Shown here: positions 1 through 12,923 of the stretch, one piece after another | How positions within the stretch are numbered: position 1 is the first letter of the stretch | How the letters are laid out: every line of letters begins with the position of its first letter | Origin: Acanthacorydalis orientalis | Taxonomy: Eukaryota; Arthropoda; Insecta; Megaloptera; Corydalidae | Reading direction: 5' to 3' | Length of the DNA stretch: 64,000 bases | Assembly (NCBI GenBank): GCA_034766995.1 | Contig: CM068323.1 | Span: 22,642,346 to 22,706,345, forward strand | The notes under the pieces: model-generated | Database searches by the model: none | The model's input: the letters and a program-made list of their open reading frames with translations, nothing else | Told to the model about the DNA's origin: nothing | Position numbers and translations under genes: made by a program

Positions 1-265
1 AAAGTCATTTTCTAGAAATATATTAATGAAATTTCTTCAGTGGCATGCGTCGAAATTTTTACATACTTTTTTTGTTATGTACAAAACATGACAGCCTTTT
101 TTAAAAATGATTACTTGTCGTATACTTGTATCTTGTCAAAAACAATTTAAGCAATACATTCTACATTGCTTAATGGGTGTTGTCAACTCAACGGCGTAAC
201 GATATAAAATTTACGTAGCAAACATAATAATTTTAAACTCGGTTTTATTGTTTATCGACATCACA

Positions 266-268
<3 letters not shown>

Positions 269-345
<77 letters not shown>
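269..345. repeat. (TA)n microsatellite
   Basis: About 37 uninterrupted TA units, followed by TGTGTA. Confidence 0.95.
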
Positions 346-349
<4 letters not shown>

Positions 350-587
350 ACATTTCACTATTTAATGGATCAGATAATTGTTTTTTTTTTATTTCATTAA
401 TATTATAAATAATTTCAAAGCAATAATCTGCAATAATAAATAACTACTAACATTTACGGACGTAATTATACGCACAACAATAAAATTTTTATCCCAAGGT
501 AACTGATAACTCTAAACATTGTTGAACATTTTAATAACGCTTTGAAAATATTAGATATTAATTACATATTCTCAATTATTAACATTG

Positions 588-592
<5 letters not shown>

Positions 593-659
<67 letters not shown>
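593..659. repeat. (TA)n microsatellite
   Basis: About 33 uninterrupted units. Confidence 0.95.
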
Positions 660-662
<3 letters not shown>

Positions 663-1230
663 AAATAATAACATAGAAAAGAAATGTGCTACCAAAAAAA
701 TAATTAAAAAAATAGATTTATTGTAAGTTTAAAGATGTAAAATAAATATTATAACTGGATTATTACTTTCTACAGTTGAAAAAATAAGTATTTATTAGAA
801 ATGTCTCGATATGATTCTAAAAAAATATATAAGAACATTTATATAGCAAAGCTCTAAACCATTATACATTTTAAATAAAACTGAATAGATGGCGATAAAA
901 GTACTCTTAAATCAACAATAATTAAATACGCCTTCATAAAAAACCTGTTTATTTTTGCATTATTGAAAAAAAGCATTCTAGTACAAAGATCAAATATATA
1001 AAACATACATTTCAGAAGCAATAATGTTGAATATTTAATGTGTTAGAAATATGATGAAAACATCGTTACGAACAAAGTATCAGTTTGCATTTTAATAAAA
1101 TTATTTGTAATGAGTTTGTCCTCCACTTAAAACATATGTAAAGGAACGTAATCACTTGTATGCTCAGTTTAGTGAGTTTTTATATTGTTTATCGATTATA
1201 CAATTTGTATCGATTTTATAATTTGAGTTT

Positions 1231-1291
<61 letters not shown>

Positions 1292-1300
1292 CATACACAC
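1231..1300. repeat. Compound (AC)n(AT)n(ACAT)n microsatellite
   Basis: (AC)7 runs into about 21 AT units, then ACATACATACACAC. Confidence 0.95.
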
Positions 1301-2578
1301 TCATGCAATTAAAGATAATTTCTCAAAAATAAAATTCATCTTGGTACTTGACAGAAATTCTTAGATAACAAATTACTAAGAATAAGAGTCGATTTCAAGG
1401 TATTTCAAATATTTAATTTAGTGTAGTTTACTTTTAAATATTTTTTTAATGTGTTTACAAAACTGAAGAATTATACGAAAGTAATTATTGATAAAAACTA
1501 ACAATGTACACAATTACTGTTCAAAAATAGTTCATAAAATACTAAACATAAAATAAAACAAATATCACATTTCATTCATTTTTATCTGTTTGTTATTAAA
1601 ATATAGACAGTAATTCGTTTAATTATTTAAAGTCGATAATACGCTTAGAAATAAAAATAAAATCAGTTATTAATGAAGAAAATTGATTAGTTACGCATTT
1701 TAAATTCGTTATAGGACAAAAAATTAATGAACATATCAATGGATGAATACGAATTTAATTCAAAACTGCATGTAACGATTCTAAAATACGATAGAGATGT
1801 TTTCACTGTTCTGCATTAAATTTATGTATTTTGAAAGTAGGAAATAGTCGTTCTTTTAATGAAATGTGACAATTTGTATATAGAATTTCAAACTCATTCC
1901 ATTCAAATGTATACAAACAGTATTTTTGTATGTATATACGAGTATTTAGTTTGAAATATTCTTTTTTTTAGTTTGAAATATTAAAGAGTTTAACGTATAA
2001 TGAGCTTTAATTAAAATTATTACAAAAACATTTTTGCAAAAATTGTTTACATAATAACTTGTCTATTTCATTTGACTTCGAAAACAATTAAAATCATAGT
2101 GGTAGTTGCTATTAACAAACCTAACTCGTATCGATCTCGTTTAATTGCATTGTGATTGACAGTCTAATTAATCGATTCGACAGCACTAGAAGTGATTTGG
2201 CATTTAACAGTGTGTCTACATTTCCATGAAACACAGTAAACATGTTGTTAAAAGTAATTGAACTAATATGGTTTCCAGTGATCGCTGTAAGGGTACTTCT
2301 GCTAAGCGAACGAAAAAAATTAATCTAATACCACAAACTATTACCATCTATCAATTATCATTAAATATGTAAAAAATTGAAAATCAATATTAACAATTTA
2401 ATTTTACACAAAGAAACACGTACGCATACCATCGACGTGAAGTCAGGTTTCCACTCTGGATATGTAAGGTTCAAAAGATTAAATATAGAAACAACAATAT
2501 ATACTACGTTACAAATTGTATTTCTATCTTATCATCTAAATACGTGATTCACATATAAAAATATTATCACGTAGAAAT

Positions 2579-2579
<1 letters not shown>

Positions 2580-2640
<61 letters not shown>
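2580..2640. repeat. (TA)n microsatellite
   Basis: One ACA interruption near the left end. Confidence 0.95.
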
Positions 2641-2642
<2 letters not shown>

Positions 2643-2861
2643 CTCCTTGACAAACTGTTTCTTATGAATGTTTTCATCTCTTTTTCATTTTCTATTATCG
2701 TTTCAACACCATTTCTAGTAACTTTTTTAAATAGTTTATACAATCATTAATAATAAATTATTTAAAAAAAGAATGAAAATACTATATTTTTTAATACTTA
2801 ATGAAATCAAAAATTTTATGTTATGGGAATAATTAATTCTTTGATTTGAGTTAATTTTATT

Positions 2862-2862
2862 G

Positions 2863-2934
<72 letters not shown>
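2862..2934. repeat. Compound (CA)n(TA)n microsatellite
   Basis: About nine CA units pass directly into about 27 TA units. Confidence 0.95.
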
Positions 2935-2936
<2 letters not shown>

Positions 2937-3574
2937 AAGAAATGAACGAAAGAGAGAAGGTAAGTGGAGTATAAGTGTACATAATATATTATTAACGTAA
3001 AAAAATACTTATAATAATAAATATTTTGTATTTATCTAACTACACGGTTGTCTCTTGTAAGTCTATTTATGATTGTGATTAAATAAATACTGTATTTGTA
3101 AAATACGTATGTGTTTTGAATATTTAATTGAAATAAGTTAAATGAAATGCCAGCTAGTAATAAAATTAAATGTTTTTCTCTGTTCGTTGAATTTTTCTTT
3201 CATATAAATGGAAAATATGTTTTTAACGAACGTATATATACTGCATTAAAAAATTATCATACAATCAATTATTAACATTGCTAATACTAAAAAGGAATCA
3301 AGAATGTCAAATAGAAGCTTCGTAGACAGTTTCATGTTAAGTGTAGGTTGACCTGCAAATTAGTATACGCAACAACACCACAGGTAACCAGAATCCGATG
3401 CAGGTAAGCTGATTTAAACATTTATGTGGAAATAATTATATTTACATTATTTGTCATTTCCTCTCCGTGAAGACAAAACTTGCACGAAACGAACAGTTTC
3501 TAAGATAATAAATACCATTATTTTATTTCGATTGCATTTGCCTCGATGGATGTGAAAGTAGTTTTGTCCCGGTT

Positions 3575-3577
<3 letters not shown>

Positions 3578-3628
<51 letters not shown>
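3578..3628. repeat. (TA)n microsatellite
   Basis: About 25 pure units. Confidence 0.95.
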
Positions 3629-3631
<3 letters not shown>

Positions 3632-4006
3632 TGTTATTGAATTCATGAATTATATATGAGTATATGAAACGTTTTCTTTATTGTACAGAATTTTTTTATT
3701 CTAGAATATTAAAATAATTTTCTTAATAGAAATTCTATAAAAGTATACATCGCTTTGATATTAATGAAACAATTAATTTCGATTAAACAATATAAAAATT
3801 TAAAAATCTACAATGTATATATATATATATATAAATGTATATTATAGCCAGGAGATTAATAAATGTTTAACAATTTTAAATTGCATACAGATTGAATCAT
3901 TATTTTCACTGATTACATATAAAACCAATCAAAATGTCTGCTAATGTACCTAATAAAATTATAATAATTGGAAATTCGGTCATACATACACACATTAATA
4001 CATACA

Positions 4007-4010
<4 letters not shown>

Positions 4011-4069
<59 letters not shown>
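4011..4069. repeat. (TA)n microsatellite
   Basis: Preceded by CATACATACACACA and CATACAGACA. Confidence 0.95.
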
Positions 4070-4073
<4 letters not shown>

Positions 4074-4273
4074 ATTCTGGTACTTTTCTGTAAAAAAACG
4101 AATACTTTGGTTATCTAATAATATTTGTACAATAATTAAACACACCAATTTAGAGTGACTTTCGACGAAAAAACTATTTAAATGAGGTTTTTGGAAATAA
4201 AGACTACTTGATTAATCTCTTGAGTCTAATTCATCGAATATGCGGAAAACAAATTTGAATGCAAATTTCCCAG

Positions 4274-4274
<1 letters not shown>

Positions 4275-4328
<54 letters not shown>
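4275..4328. repeat. (TA)n microsatellite
   Basis: About 26 pure units. Confidence 0.95.
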
Positions 4329-4331
<3 letters not shown>

Positions 4332-6424
4332 AAAATAAAATTATTTAATGTATTTTAAAGCGTAAATTAAAAAAAACTGAAAATTCTTTCGAAGTTTATT
4401 AAACGCAATTTCATAAAAAGTGAATTCATAATATATTCCTCGCTATAAATTGAAATCGTGAAGATAAAGTTATGGACGCTTTCAGCAAGTTATGTTTTAA
4501 AGTTTGAAACGACATTTTTTTCCTGTAAAATAATAACAGAGAAGATAAGAATATTATACAACGCTTCTGTGAACTTTTGAAATAAGTTTGTTAAATCCGT
4601 TTATAATTAAATAATATGAATCCGTTGACTACTAATATGAATTATTTAATAGGATAATGTAAACGACTAAAAATATGTATAAAAACGAAAATTTGGTATA
4701 TATATATGAATATAAATTCAAAATTAGCTTCTCAACAGATTGTGAATAACATATTTGTATACTATGAAATTAATTTAAAAGTACTATTCGTTGTAGTGAA
4801 TGTAGAAATAGCAATTTAAAGGTTTATAAACTAAGAAACATTGCTTCGTCTATAGAAGTAAAGATTAATGGTTCGTGATATTTCGAATAGAAAGTAGATG
4901 TGTAAGTTACCGCGCCTGAAACCATGTAATGATTAATAAAAATAGTAACAGTATAGATATGATCAAAAAGTAAAAAAAGATATATCACTGTTATATTCCT
5001 TTTTGTAATATAGAAAATATCACAATCTAATAGAATTGATTCAATTCTAAATATATATTATAAAGTAGTTGATTAACGAATACTTTATCTTTTTTGTTGT
5101 TTAAAAAAGCTGGAAGCAGTCGATAAGAACTATGCAAATATTTATTTTTTAATGTTTCTTAAATATAACTAAATCAAAAACGTAATAAACTTTTGGATTT
5201 AATGGTTATTTTATATTATTTAATGGTTATTGTATGTGTATATTGAAATAGTTCTATCTTCAGTGTGTAATATATGATTTTTCTATATATTACTGGCTGA
5301 AAAGTATATTATGACAATAATTAAATAGAACGTGTGTAAATCTAGAACGACAAATTAACATTTCGATATTAGTGGGATGAAAAGTAATATATATATTTTT
5401 TTAATGCTACATTATAGAATTTTTTTTATTGTAATTAAAAAAATGTAATTAAACTTCACAGTATTTAGAAAATATATCCACGAATACATTATTAAAGAAA
5501 AACATTAATTGTTAATGTTCCTTTTCTTTTTCCAATATATAGATCAGTTCAATATGCATATTAAATAAATTAATTTAGAAAAAATAAAATAATGAATGCT
5601 TCAAATCTTACTATAACACAGTATTCATGTAGCTTTGTGAATATGACAAATTATATAGTGTATCATCCTAAAAATAAAATACGTTTTTGTGAAAAAAAAC
5701 TACTCTATTTTTAGAAATAAATGAAAATGAAAGAACGGTTACTGCCAGAAAAATCTAATAAACTGACAAAATTTTGATCGAATTTAATTCATTGACATTG
5801 TCAAATATGGTTATAAAGTCACACGTCGTATGATGTTACAGAATCAAATTAGAATGCAAATCCGGAGACCCTGGTGCAAATTTTGATAGTTCTAACATAC
5901 TACATTCAGTGAATGTTTAATTTTAAAGTACTTAAATTTACTTGGTCGTTGTCATATAAAAACTCATTGAAAATTTGATTTGCATTTTAATAACATTTTC
6001 GGTAAGTTTAGAATAGTCACGTCATAGAATTTAATTTCATTCTGTGCATCAAGGGCTTTATAGTCAAGAACGAGGGAATATTCATGAATTTAACATAAAT
6101 CGTGTATGTGAAAATTTCTGATTTCTTAAAAGGAACTTGGTATTCTAATAAATTTATTTACAGATTTTTTTAACTAAACAATGAACTATTTTTATGTTAA
6201 AACCGAAGTACATGTCTAATACAGAAAAAGCATATAAACTATTTATATTTATAGCACGTGTATCTAAAAAAAAATAAGAATGTAAATAAGTATCATTTTA
6301 CAAAACATTTTCAAATATAAGAATTTACAATGCATAATTGCAATTCAAGTACATTTCATGATCTATTCTTTCTTTTATATAATTTTCTAACACGCAAATA
6401 TATAATAGTATATTTACTCATATG

Positions 6425-6428
<4 letters not shown>

Positions 6429-6470
<42 letters not shown>
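6429..6470. repeat. (TA)n microsatellite
   Basis: Flanked by TATGTATG on the left and TTTGTGTGTATGTGT on the right. Confidence 0.95.
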
Positions 6471-6474
<4 letters not shown>

Positions 6475-6660
6475 GTGTGTATGTGTATCTCTCTTTCTCT
6501 GTGTCTAGAGATAATTCTAAAAATACAAAATACTGATAAAACAATTGCATGACAACAAAATAATAAACTAAAATTGTCTACTTTTGTATATAAGAATAGA
6601 ATTGTTCATTCATATTATTTATACAACGTATTAATGTAAACTATAAACGCTGAACGATAT

Positions 6661-7070
6661 CATAATTATCATTATCAGTCTCTGTCAATCCACTGCTCGA
6701 CAAAGGGCTCTTCCATGACTTTCCACTGATTTCCAATAACATTTTTAATTTCCTTATCCCACCTGTCCATTGGTCTCTTTCTTGGCCTTTTTACATTCCC
6801 TGGTTTCCAGTTAATAATTTCTGTTGTCCATTGGTTATCTTACCTTCTTGCTACATGCTTCGCTCATTTCCATTTCAAACTCTCTACTCTTCTTATTACA
6901 TCTGTAACTCCTTTCTGTTTTCGTATTCATTCCATTTTTTCCATCTCTTCTTGTTATTCCTAGCATGTATTTTTACATACTTCTCTGTGTTATTTGGAGT
7001 CTGAATGATTTTGGTGTTAAGCACCCGTTTCGCTACCGTAGGCAAGGACTGGTAGTAGTAGTTGATCAAA
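6661..7070 (-). mobile_element. Decayed 3' end of an RTE-type LINE (reverse transcriptase C-terminus)
   Basis: Read on the minus strand, fragments in shifting frames match the C-terminal end of RTE-clade reverse transcriptases: LPVLAYGSETGA, then QRSM-stop-KYMLGITRRD, then after frameshifts KRPRKRPMDRWDKEIKNVIG and finally VEQWIDRD before TGA. The element ends in TGATAATGATAAT, a short simple-repeat tail of the kind RTE elements carry. Frameshifts and internal stops show that it is dead. It is 5' truncated, as most LINE copies are. Confidence 0.8.
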
Positions 7071-7099
7071 TACTTTTTATCATAATTATAATTATACAC

Positions 7100-7107
<8 letters not shown>

Positions 7108-7186
<79 letters not shown>
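7108..7186. repeat. Interrupted (TA)n microsatellite
   Basis: Two TA runs separated by CATATACA, with ACATACATACA to the left. It lies just beyond the RTE relic. Confidence 0.95.
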
Positions 7187-7190
<4 letters not shown>

Positions 7191-7260
7191 GTAAATTAAT
7201 GTGCACGTACAATTTGTAAGTGTAGAAATACATGGTCTAATTAAAACGTTTAATTGAATA

Positions 7261-7600
7261 GTCGAGAAGGCAATTAAATGAAACCACAAAAAAACTGTCT
7301 CGCACGTGAAACGAAGTTCAGTTACTAACCGAATAACCGAGTAATGTAATAAGTCGGGAGTTACTGTCGTTTGACCCAGTTCTTAAATTGCGTGTGGATA
7401 ATAGCCTATCATCGGTACTTCACCCTTCACCTTAGACTACCTGCTAGTAAGTCACCGCCCACACAATTATAACGGAAATAAATCGCCAAGTTTAAAAGTA
7501 GATACGTACGAAAAAAGTAGTGCAAAAAGTCACTGATAAAAAGCAAAAAACGCACGTACGCAACAACAGCACGCACAAAAATACGCACCGAGAAGAAAAA
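7261..7600. other. GC-richer island, possible regulatory element
   Basis: The island begins right after a (TA)n tract and contains CpG-bearing motifs such as CACGTACGC and CTCGCACGTG. No sustained ORF is present. Confidence 0.25.
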
Positions 7601-10558
7601 AGAAACTAGTAAAAGTGTATATACTGTGTTCGATCCAGATTGAAACTGATTTCCGGTCTTTTGTTAACAGCTTTTAGTTCGAATGACCACCCATATAATA
7701 AGATCTTGTTTCCCACAACTGTAAATATAAAGTATTGTTTACTTTGTCTTTTAATACTTTATGATGAAAAACTATTCATTATTGTATTTTGACACTCATC
7801 CATGATTTATTGATAATATTGACTTATAGTCTATAAAAAATCTCTAAATAAAAAACAAATATGATTAATATGTTTACAAATAAAAAAATATCTAAAACTA
7901 ACACCTACTTTCATCGAAATTTATATTTTGATGAGTTTAATCGCCACGAACAATTTTTATTTTTTCCCTTCAATCTTTCAAATAGTTGTGATCAAATACA
8001 AATAATTTATTTTTTAAATTATTTTAGCAAGATTATATACCAACTGTTATATGTATCAGACAATATTTTTCTTACAAGAATGAGATAAATTATAATAATT
8101 ATACAATAACTGAATAAAACTAATTTTTACATACAGACAAGTGTACATAAAAATAAATTCATAAATAATTCCTTTCAGTAAACACCCTCAAATAAATAAT
8201 TGTTTTATTTCTAAACAATTGCTGATATAATATAAATAAGAAATACATACGTTGACAAAATTTTAAGATATTTTTTGTTCGAATATTTTCAAAACATTTA
8301 TTGATGTAATATGATTAGAAATATAATCAACAAAAAACAAATAATTTGTTTTAAAAACATCAAACGTTTGAAAAATTTACTTAGATTTGTCAATACAATA
8401 ATATTTTGATTAATGATTTTGCACTACAAAATGAACATTCATTGTCTAACTACGCTTTCAATACGAGGAATAAAAGAAAAACAAAAAATTCACTATAAAG
8501 AATAATGGCTGACATGTAATCGAGAATATTACAACAGTAAACTATTTGAACAGGTAATATAAATAATTAGCGCAATATGTTGTATTTAAAAACGATTTGT
8601 ATAACTACATAAAAACAAACACGTAAACAATATAATTAAAATATAATATATACTTCAAACTGAACAAAGAAATTATATTTTACATGTATAAAAAATTTAA
8701 ATGAATCAATGATCACGCATGAAAAAATAATTGAATTAGATAGAAAATATTTTAAATGCTTATTGTATAAAAAAAGTATTCCAATATATTGAAATGGAAA
8801 TTGAAAAGAAAAAATTGAGAGATTTCGAGCGAAGAAAAAACATAAAATGAATACATAACTTTTTGTTAATGTTTCTTTTATTATAAATTTGTTCTTGTGT
8901 ATATTTCAGTTTTGTAATTATGAAAAGGGATGGATTAAATGAATACATTAATCTGAATTATTTTATTCATTTTTACTCTATACATAAACGAGTTAAAATG
9001 TGTATATTAATTTTTTTTGATGCATAGGTTTATACTGTAAAATATATCAATTAAAATTAAACAGTCTTTTTAATAAGTATTAACGTATGTTCTATATATG
9101 ACATAAAAATTATCGTAATATAAAAGAACTTCTGAAATTAGTAATTTTGCCATCAAATACATTTAAATATCAAACTTTTTTTCGGAAATTATATTATATT
9201 AAAAAAAATACTTTGAATCTATACAGTATTTGAAATTGATACATTTGATTATGTATATAGTAAATATTCTTTTTTAAATCTTTTGTCTTGAATTTAATAT
9301 TTTAAATTTCGATGTTACTATAGCATGTCTATTTTATTTTACATGCATAACTAAATGGCAAACGTGAAAGCACACAGTTCAGCAATGATTTTCTTCGTAT
9401 CACTTTACATTTTTTTTCAAATGATTAACAATGATAATACGAATTAATAATAATAACTGACGTTCACAACTTGTAATCAAACTATGATAAAAAGTATTTA
9501 AAATTTTCCACGTTAAGTATTGCTCGTGTAGATAATAGAATAAATAAATCTCAATGGTTTTAGTTGTACATCTTCGTATGTGAAAATCAATACACAGTAT
9601 AGACAAGTTGAAATACAATTTTGTACAAAAAGCCCAAACTTAATCAACAGCTCAGATGTTGAGAAGTTATTCGGCCAAAAAAAGCAACGATTCGGCCTTG
9701 CAATAAAATATTGTCCGAATACATTTTTTTTTTGTTGTTTAACGTTATTTATTTTATGATCTAAAACAGAGAACACCTGTTGCAAGGTAATTTATTAGCT
9801 GGAATTATATATCCAAATGAGAGTGTTGCAGAAATCCGCTATATTTGCACAGTTCGTATTTTATGTGACGCGAAAACACAATTATACATACTTTATACAT
9901 GTACAGAAATTAATGTTTTTTCATTATTATTAGTAACGATCTTTTTATTACTTAATTAAACACGAATAATTATCGAGCAACATTTTAATATAACAAATTT
10001 CAAGTTCAGTGATCTAATATAATAAAATAATTGCATACAGAACTTTTTTTTCAAAAAAATATAAACGAATAATTAACATCTATTATATCAAATCTAAGTA
10101 TTCTCTGAACATTTTCTTTAAAGAAATTTGCTAGTTTTCCATTCTTTTTATTAAATATTAAATAATAAAAATGAACTAAGAAATAATTGTATTTCATTTT
10201 CAAATGAACTAAAATAAATAATTTTCAATATTTGAAAAAATTGTTATTCCATCAAATGATTTGATAAACAAGTTTACTATAACTTCTTTTTTATAAATAT
10301 ATAACACAGTTTATTTTTGTATACTTTTCAGTACAAGACAATTTTATTTGATTAAATGTAACTTGGCTACCTTTTATACAAAACAAATTTTCGTTTCACA
10401 GAAATGGTTGCGAGATAAGTAACAAACTTTTGAACAAGTTACACTACATTTATTTTTTGTATGATGATGGTTTTTATTTTACGTGTTGACCTACATCAGT
10501 ATGAAAATGAAAACTTAGTAATTTTATTAGTTAAATTTTTATATATGAATCATGAAAG

Positions 10559-10562
<4 letters not shown>

Positions 10563-10638
<76 letters not shown>
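10563..10638. repeat. Compound (TA)n(TG)n microsatellite
   Basis: About 28 TA units, then ten TG units. Confidence 0.95.
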
Positions 10639-10837
10639 TTGCACGTACGTAATAATGTTTTTTTTTTATTTGGCAACTAATTACTTTTTATCAAATATTT
10701 AATCTACATTCTCGAACCTGTTTAATGTAAAAAAGTGGAATGAAAAATAATTCAGCAATGATTTTATTTCATTTCTATTGTTTTGGAAAAAAATTATACT
10801 AATTTTAATCAACGAAACTAAAATGAAATAAGAATAA

Positions 10838-10838
<1 letters not shown>

Positions 10839-10888
<50 letters not shown>
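10839..10888. repeat. (TA)n microsatellite
   Basis: One TGTA interruption near the right end. Confidence 0.95.
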
Positions 10889-11794
10889 AATTAAATAAAA
10901 TATTTGAAATTTAACAAAACGCCATTGTTTATTCAATTATTTGTATTTCGCCTCTATATTGCGAATAACAGTCAATGTTGGCAACGAGGTTCATGCAGTT
11001 AATAAAATATTCATGTATTGTATAGCCAGTTACTGTCTGGTTGTGTTTATTTTGTATTTGAATTTTCATATTTAATTTAATTTAACACGAAATACGTTCA
11101 TTACAATTTTATTTTGCGTTGTTTATCTTAATTATATTTTTTACGTATTCCAATTGGCATTTCAACGAAAAATACGGACGACAGGAAAAGAAAATAGATA
11201 AAGCTGTGCGTAGGTGTGAAATTCCAGTATTTTTATATTATTTTAATTGATTTATCTTTTCGTTCTGATACGGTTTATTTACTTGCTTTTACATAACATT
11301 ATTTGAACTGAAATTGAATTGTAATTTGTCGACATGTTTACATATGCAGAATTTAGATAAATATTTAAGATTGATTTAATATAGAAATCAAACTGATCGA
11401 GTTAAATTATTAGGAAATAACTGGAATTTATAATTTTTTACACAGTGAAAATATATTTATTACAATAAACTATTTTATGATATTCACAGCCATAAAATCT
11501 TTCGACTAATAAAAGCATTTAGTAATAAACGATTTATCAGTGGATAAAATTATTATTACATTACATTTCATAAATCAAAAAAAAATACGAAACTAAATGT
11601 ACAGACAACGAGATTGCATTTTGTAAAACATGTAACTGAGTTTTAATGAACGCAAGTTGTCCAACGTAGTCTCACTTTATTACTCCGATATGAGAACCTG
11701 TAATAATAAATAAGATTGGCCGGGAGCTGCCGAGATTTGATCGTGAACTACAGGTCTGCGTCCGGTTCGACAACGACATATTCATCCGTCTGAG

Positions 11795-11828
11795 CAATCG
11801 ACTGGCCACTGGTGCACATAGTCGATTG
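11795..11828. repeat. 9-bp inverted repeat with a 16-nt GC-rich loop
   Basis: CAATCGACT and AGTCGATTG flank GGCCACTGGTGCACAT. It lies in the GC-richer island at 11,640-11,860. Confidence 0.6.
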
Positions 11829-12110
11829 GCAATCAGTTAATAACCGGGCATGATATTATAATGTGAAATTTAATCACAGCTTTTAAAACGCAGCCAAATA
11901 ATAATAACCTTCAGTGAATTATGCTATCTGATTTGTATTCTTTTCAGTAATGAAATTTATCGGTGATGACATTTTATTGATTTTACATTATTAGTCTGAA
12001 GTTTTAAATTTAATTTAGTCTGGAAACAATTACAGGTTGTCACTTTTAGTAATTTTACTTTAATTAAATGTAATGTTTCAAATTATACATCAATTTAAAA
12101 AAAGATATTT

Positions 12111-12211
<101 letters not shown>

Positions 12212-12410
12212 CTATAACATTAATTCTGTGTACATACATTCTGATATATATTTAAATTAATATTCGTTCCGCAATACGATCTGTGAATGATTCCCAATAC
12301 TATTGTATACATTAATGTAAATGTTTAATATCTAGTCTAGGAAACTTATTACAAAATCGACAGATCGGAAACCAAATAAACCGAACTGCCACTTTTCGAT
12401 AGTATTAATC

Positions 12411-12657
12411 GTATTAATCCGTGCTGCGCTCTGCGAAGCGTGGCGTTCTAGTAGGGACACAGAGCGTTGTTCTAATCTTTGAACGATCCTCACTGCCAAT
12501 TACATATACCAAAACCTCACCACTTGCAGAAATAACGGCGTCGATGAAACGAACGATAAATTATTTTCCACGAATGGTCACTGTGCGAACGTTTAATTCA
12601 CCCCGATTTCTGTGTCAGCGAAATGAAAAAAAAACGAGCAAATGGAATAGGTTATAG
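12411..12657. other. GC-richer island with a 78-codon frame, unrecognised
   Basis: The plus frame is open from a GTG at 12,421 but has no ATG near its start and no recognised domain. The segment TGCTGCGCTCTGCGAAGCG gives a small GC stem. It is probably not coding. Confidence 0.2.
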
Positions 12658-12874
12658 ATAAATCTTCATACGAAAAAGTTACGATTCAGTTATTTGTAAC
12701 AACGTTCACTAAAGATAAAAGATAGTATGAATTATTATTAGGTGTTTTTTTCTTTGATAAATTCAATTGGTCCAGCAATATAATTCTAACAATACTAAAA
12801 AGATGTAAATTGTTAATAAATAAATGAAATAATTTAAATAAGTCACACAAGTATTTAAAATACACACACAACAC

Positions 12875-12897
12875 ATATATATATATATATATATATA
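12875..12897. repeat. Short (TA)n tract at the left end of the hAT-like element
   Basis: Eleven units, directly abutting CAGGAGCGG. Confidence 0.9.
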
Positions 12898-12923
12898 CAG
12901 GAGCGGATTAACCCAGCTGGAAG

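Larger units (their letters stand above)
1..6660. other. AT-rich region, no gene seen
   Basis: The region contains eight or more (TA)n tracts and otherwise AT-rich sequence. A slightly GC-richer block at about 2,100-2,340 carries TAATTAATCGATT-type homeodomain-like sites. No coding exon is recognised. If the mannosidase continues beyond the left edge, this is part of its first intron. Confidence 0.5.

Noticed and set aside
3906..4158. ORFs on both strands encoding poly-(Tyr-Ile)
   Set aside because: They are translations of a (TA)n microsatellite. The same applies to the Tyr-Ile ORFs at 6.4, 7.1, 12.1, 17.3, 21.2, 22.2, 24.6, 25.1, 29.8, 36.9, 48.0 and 59.1 kb.
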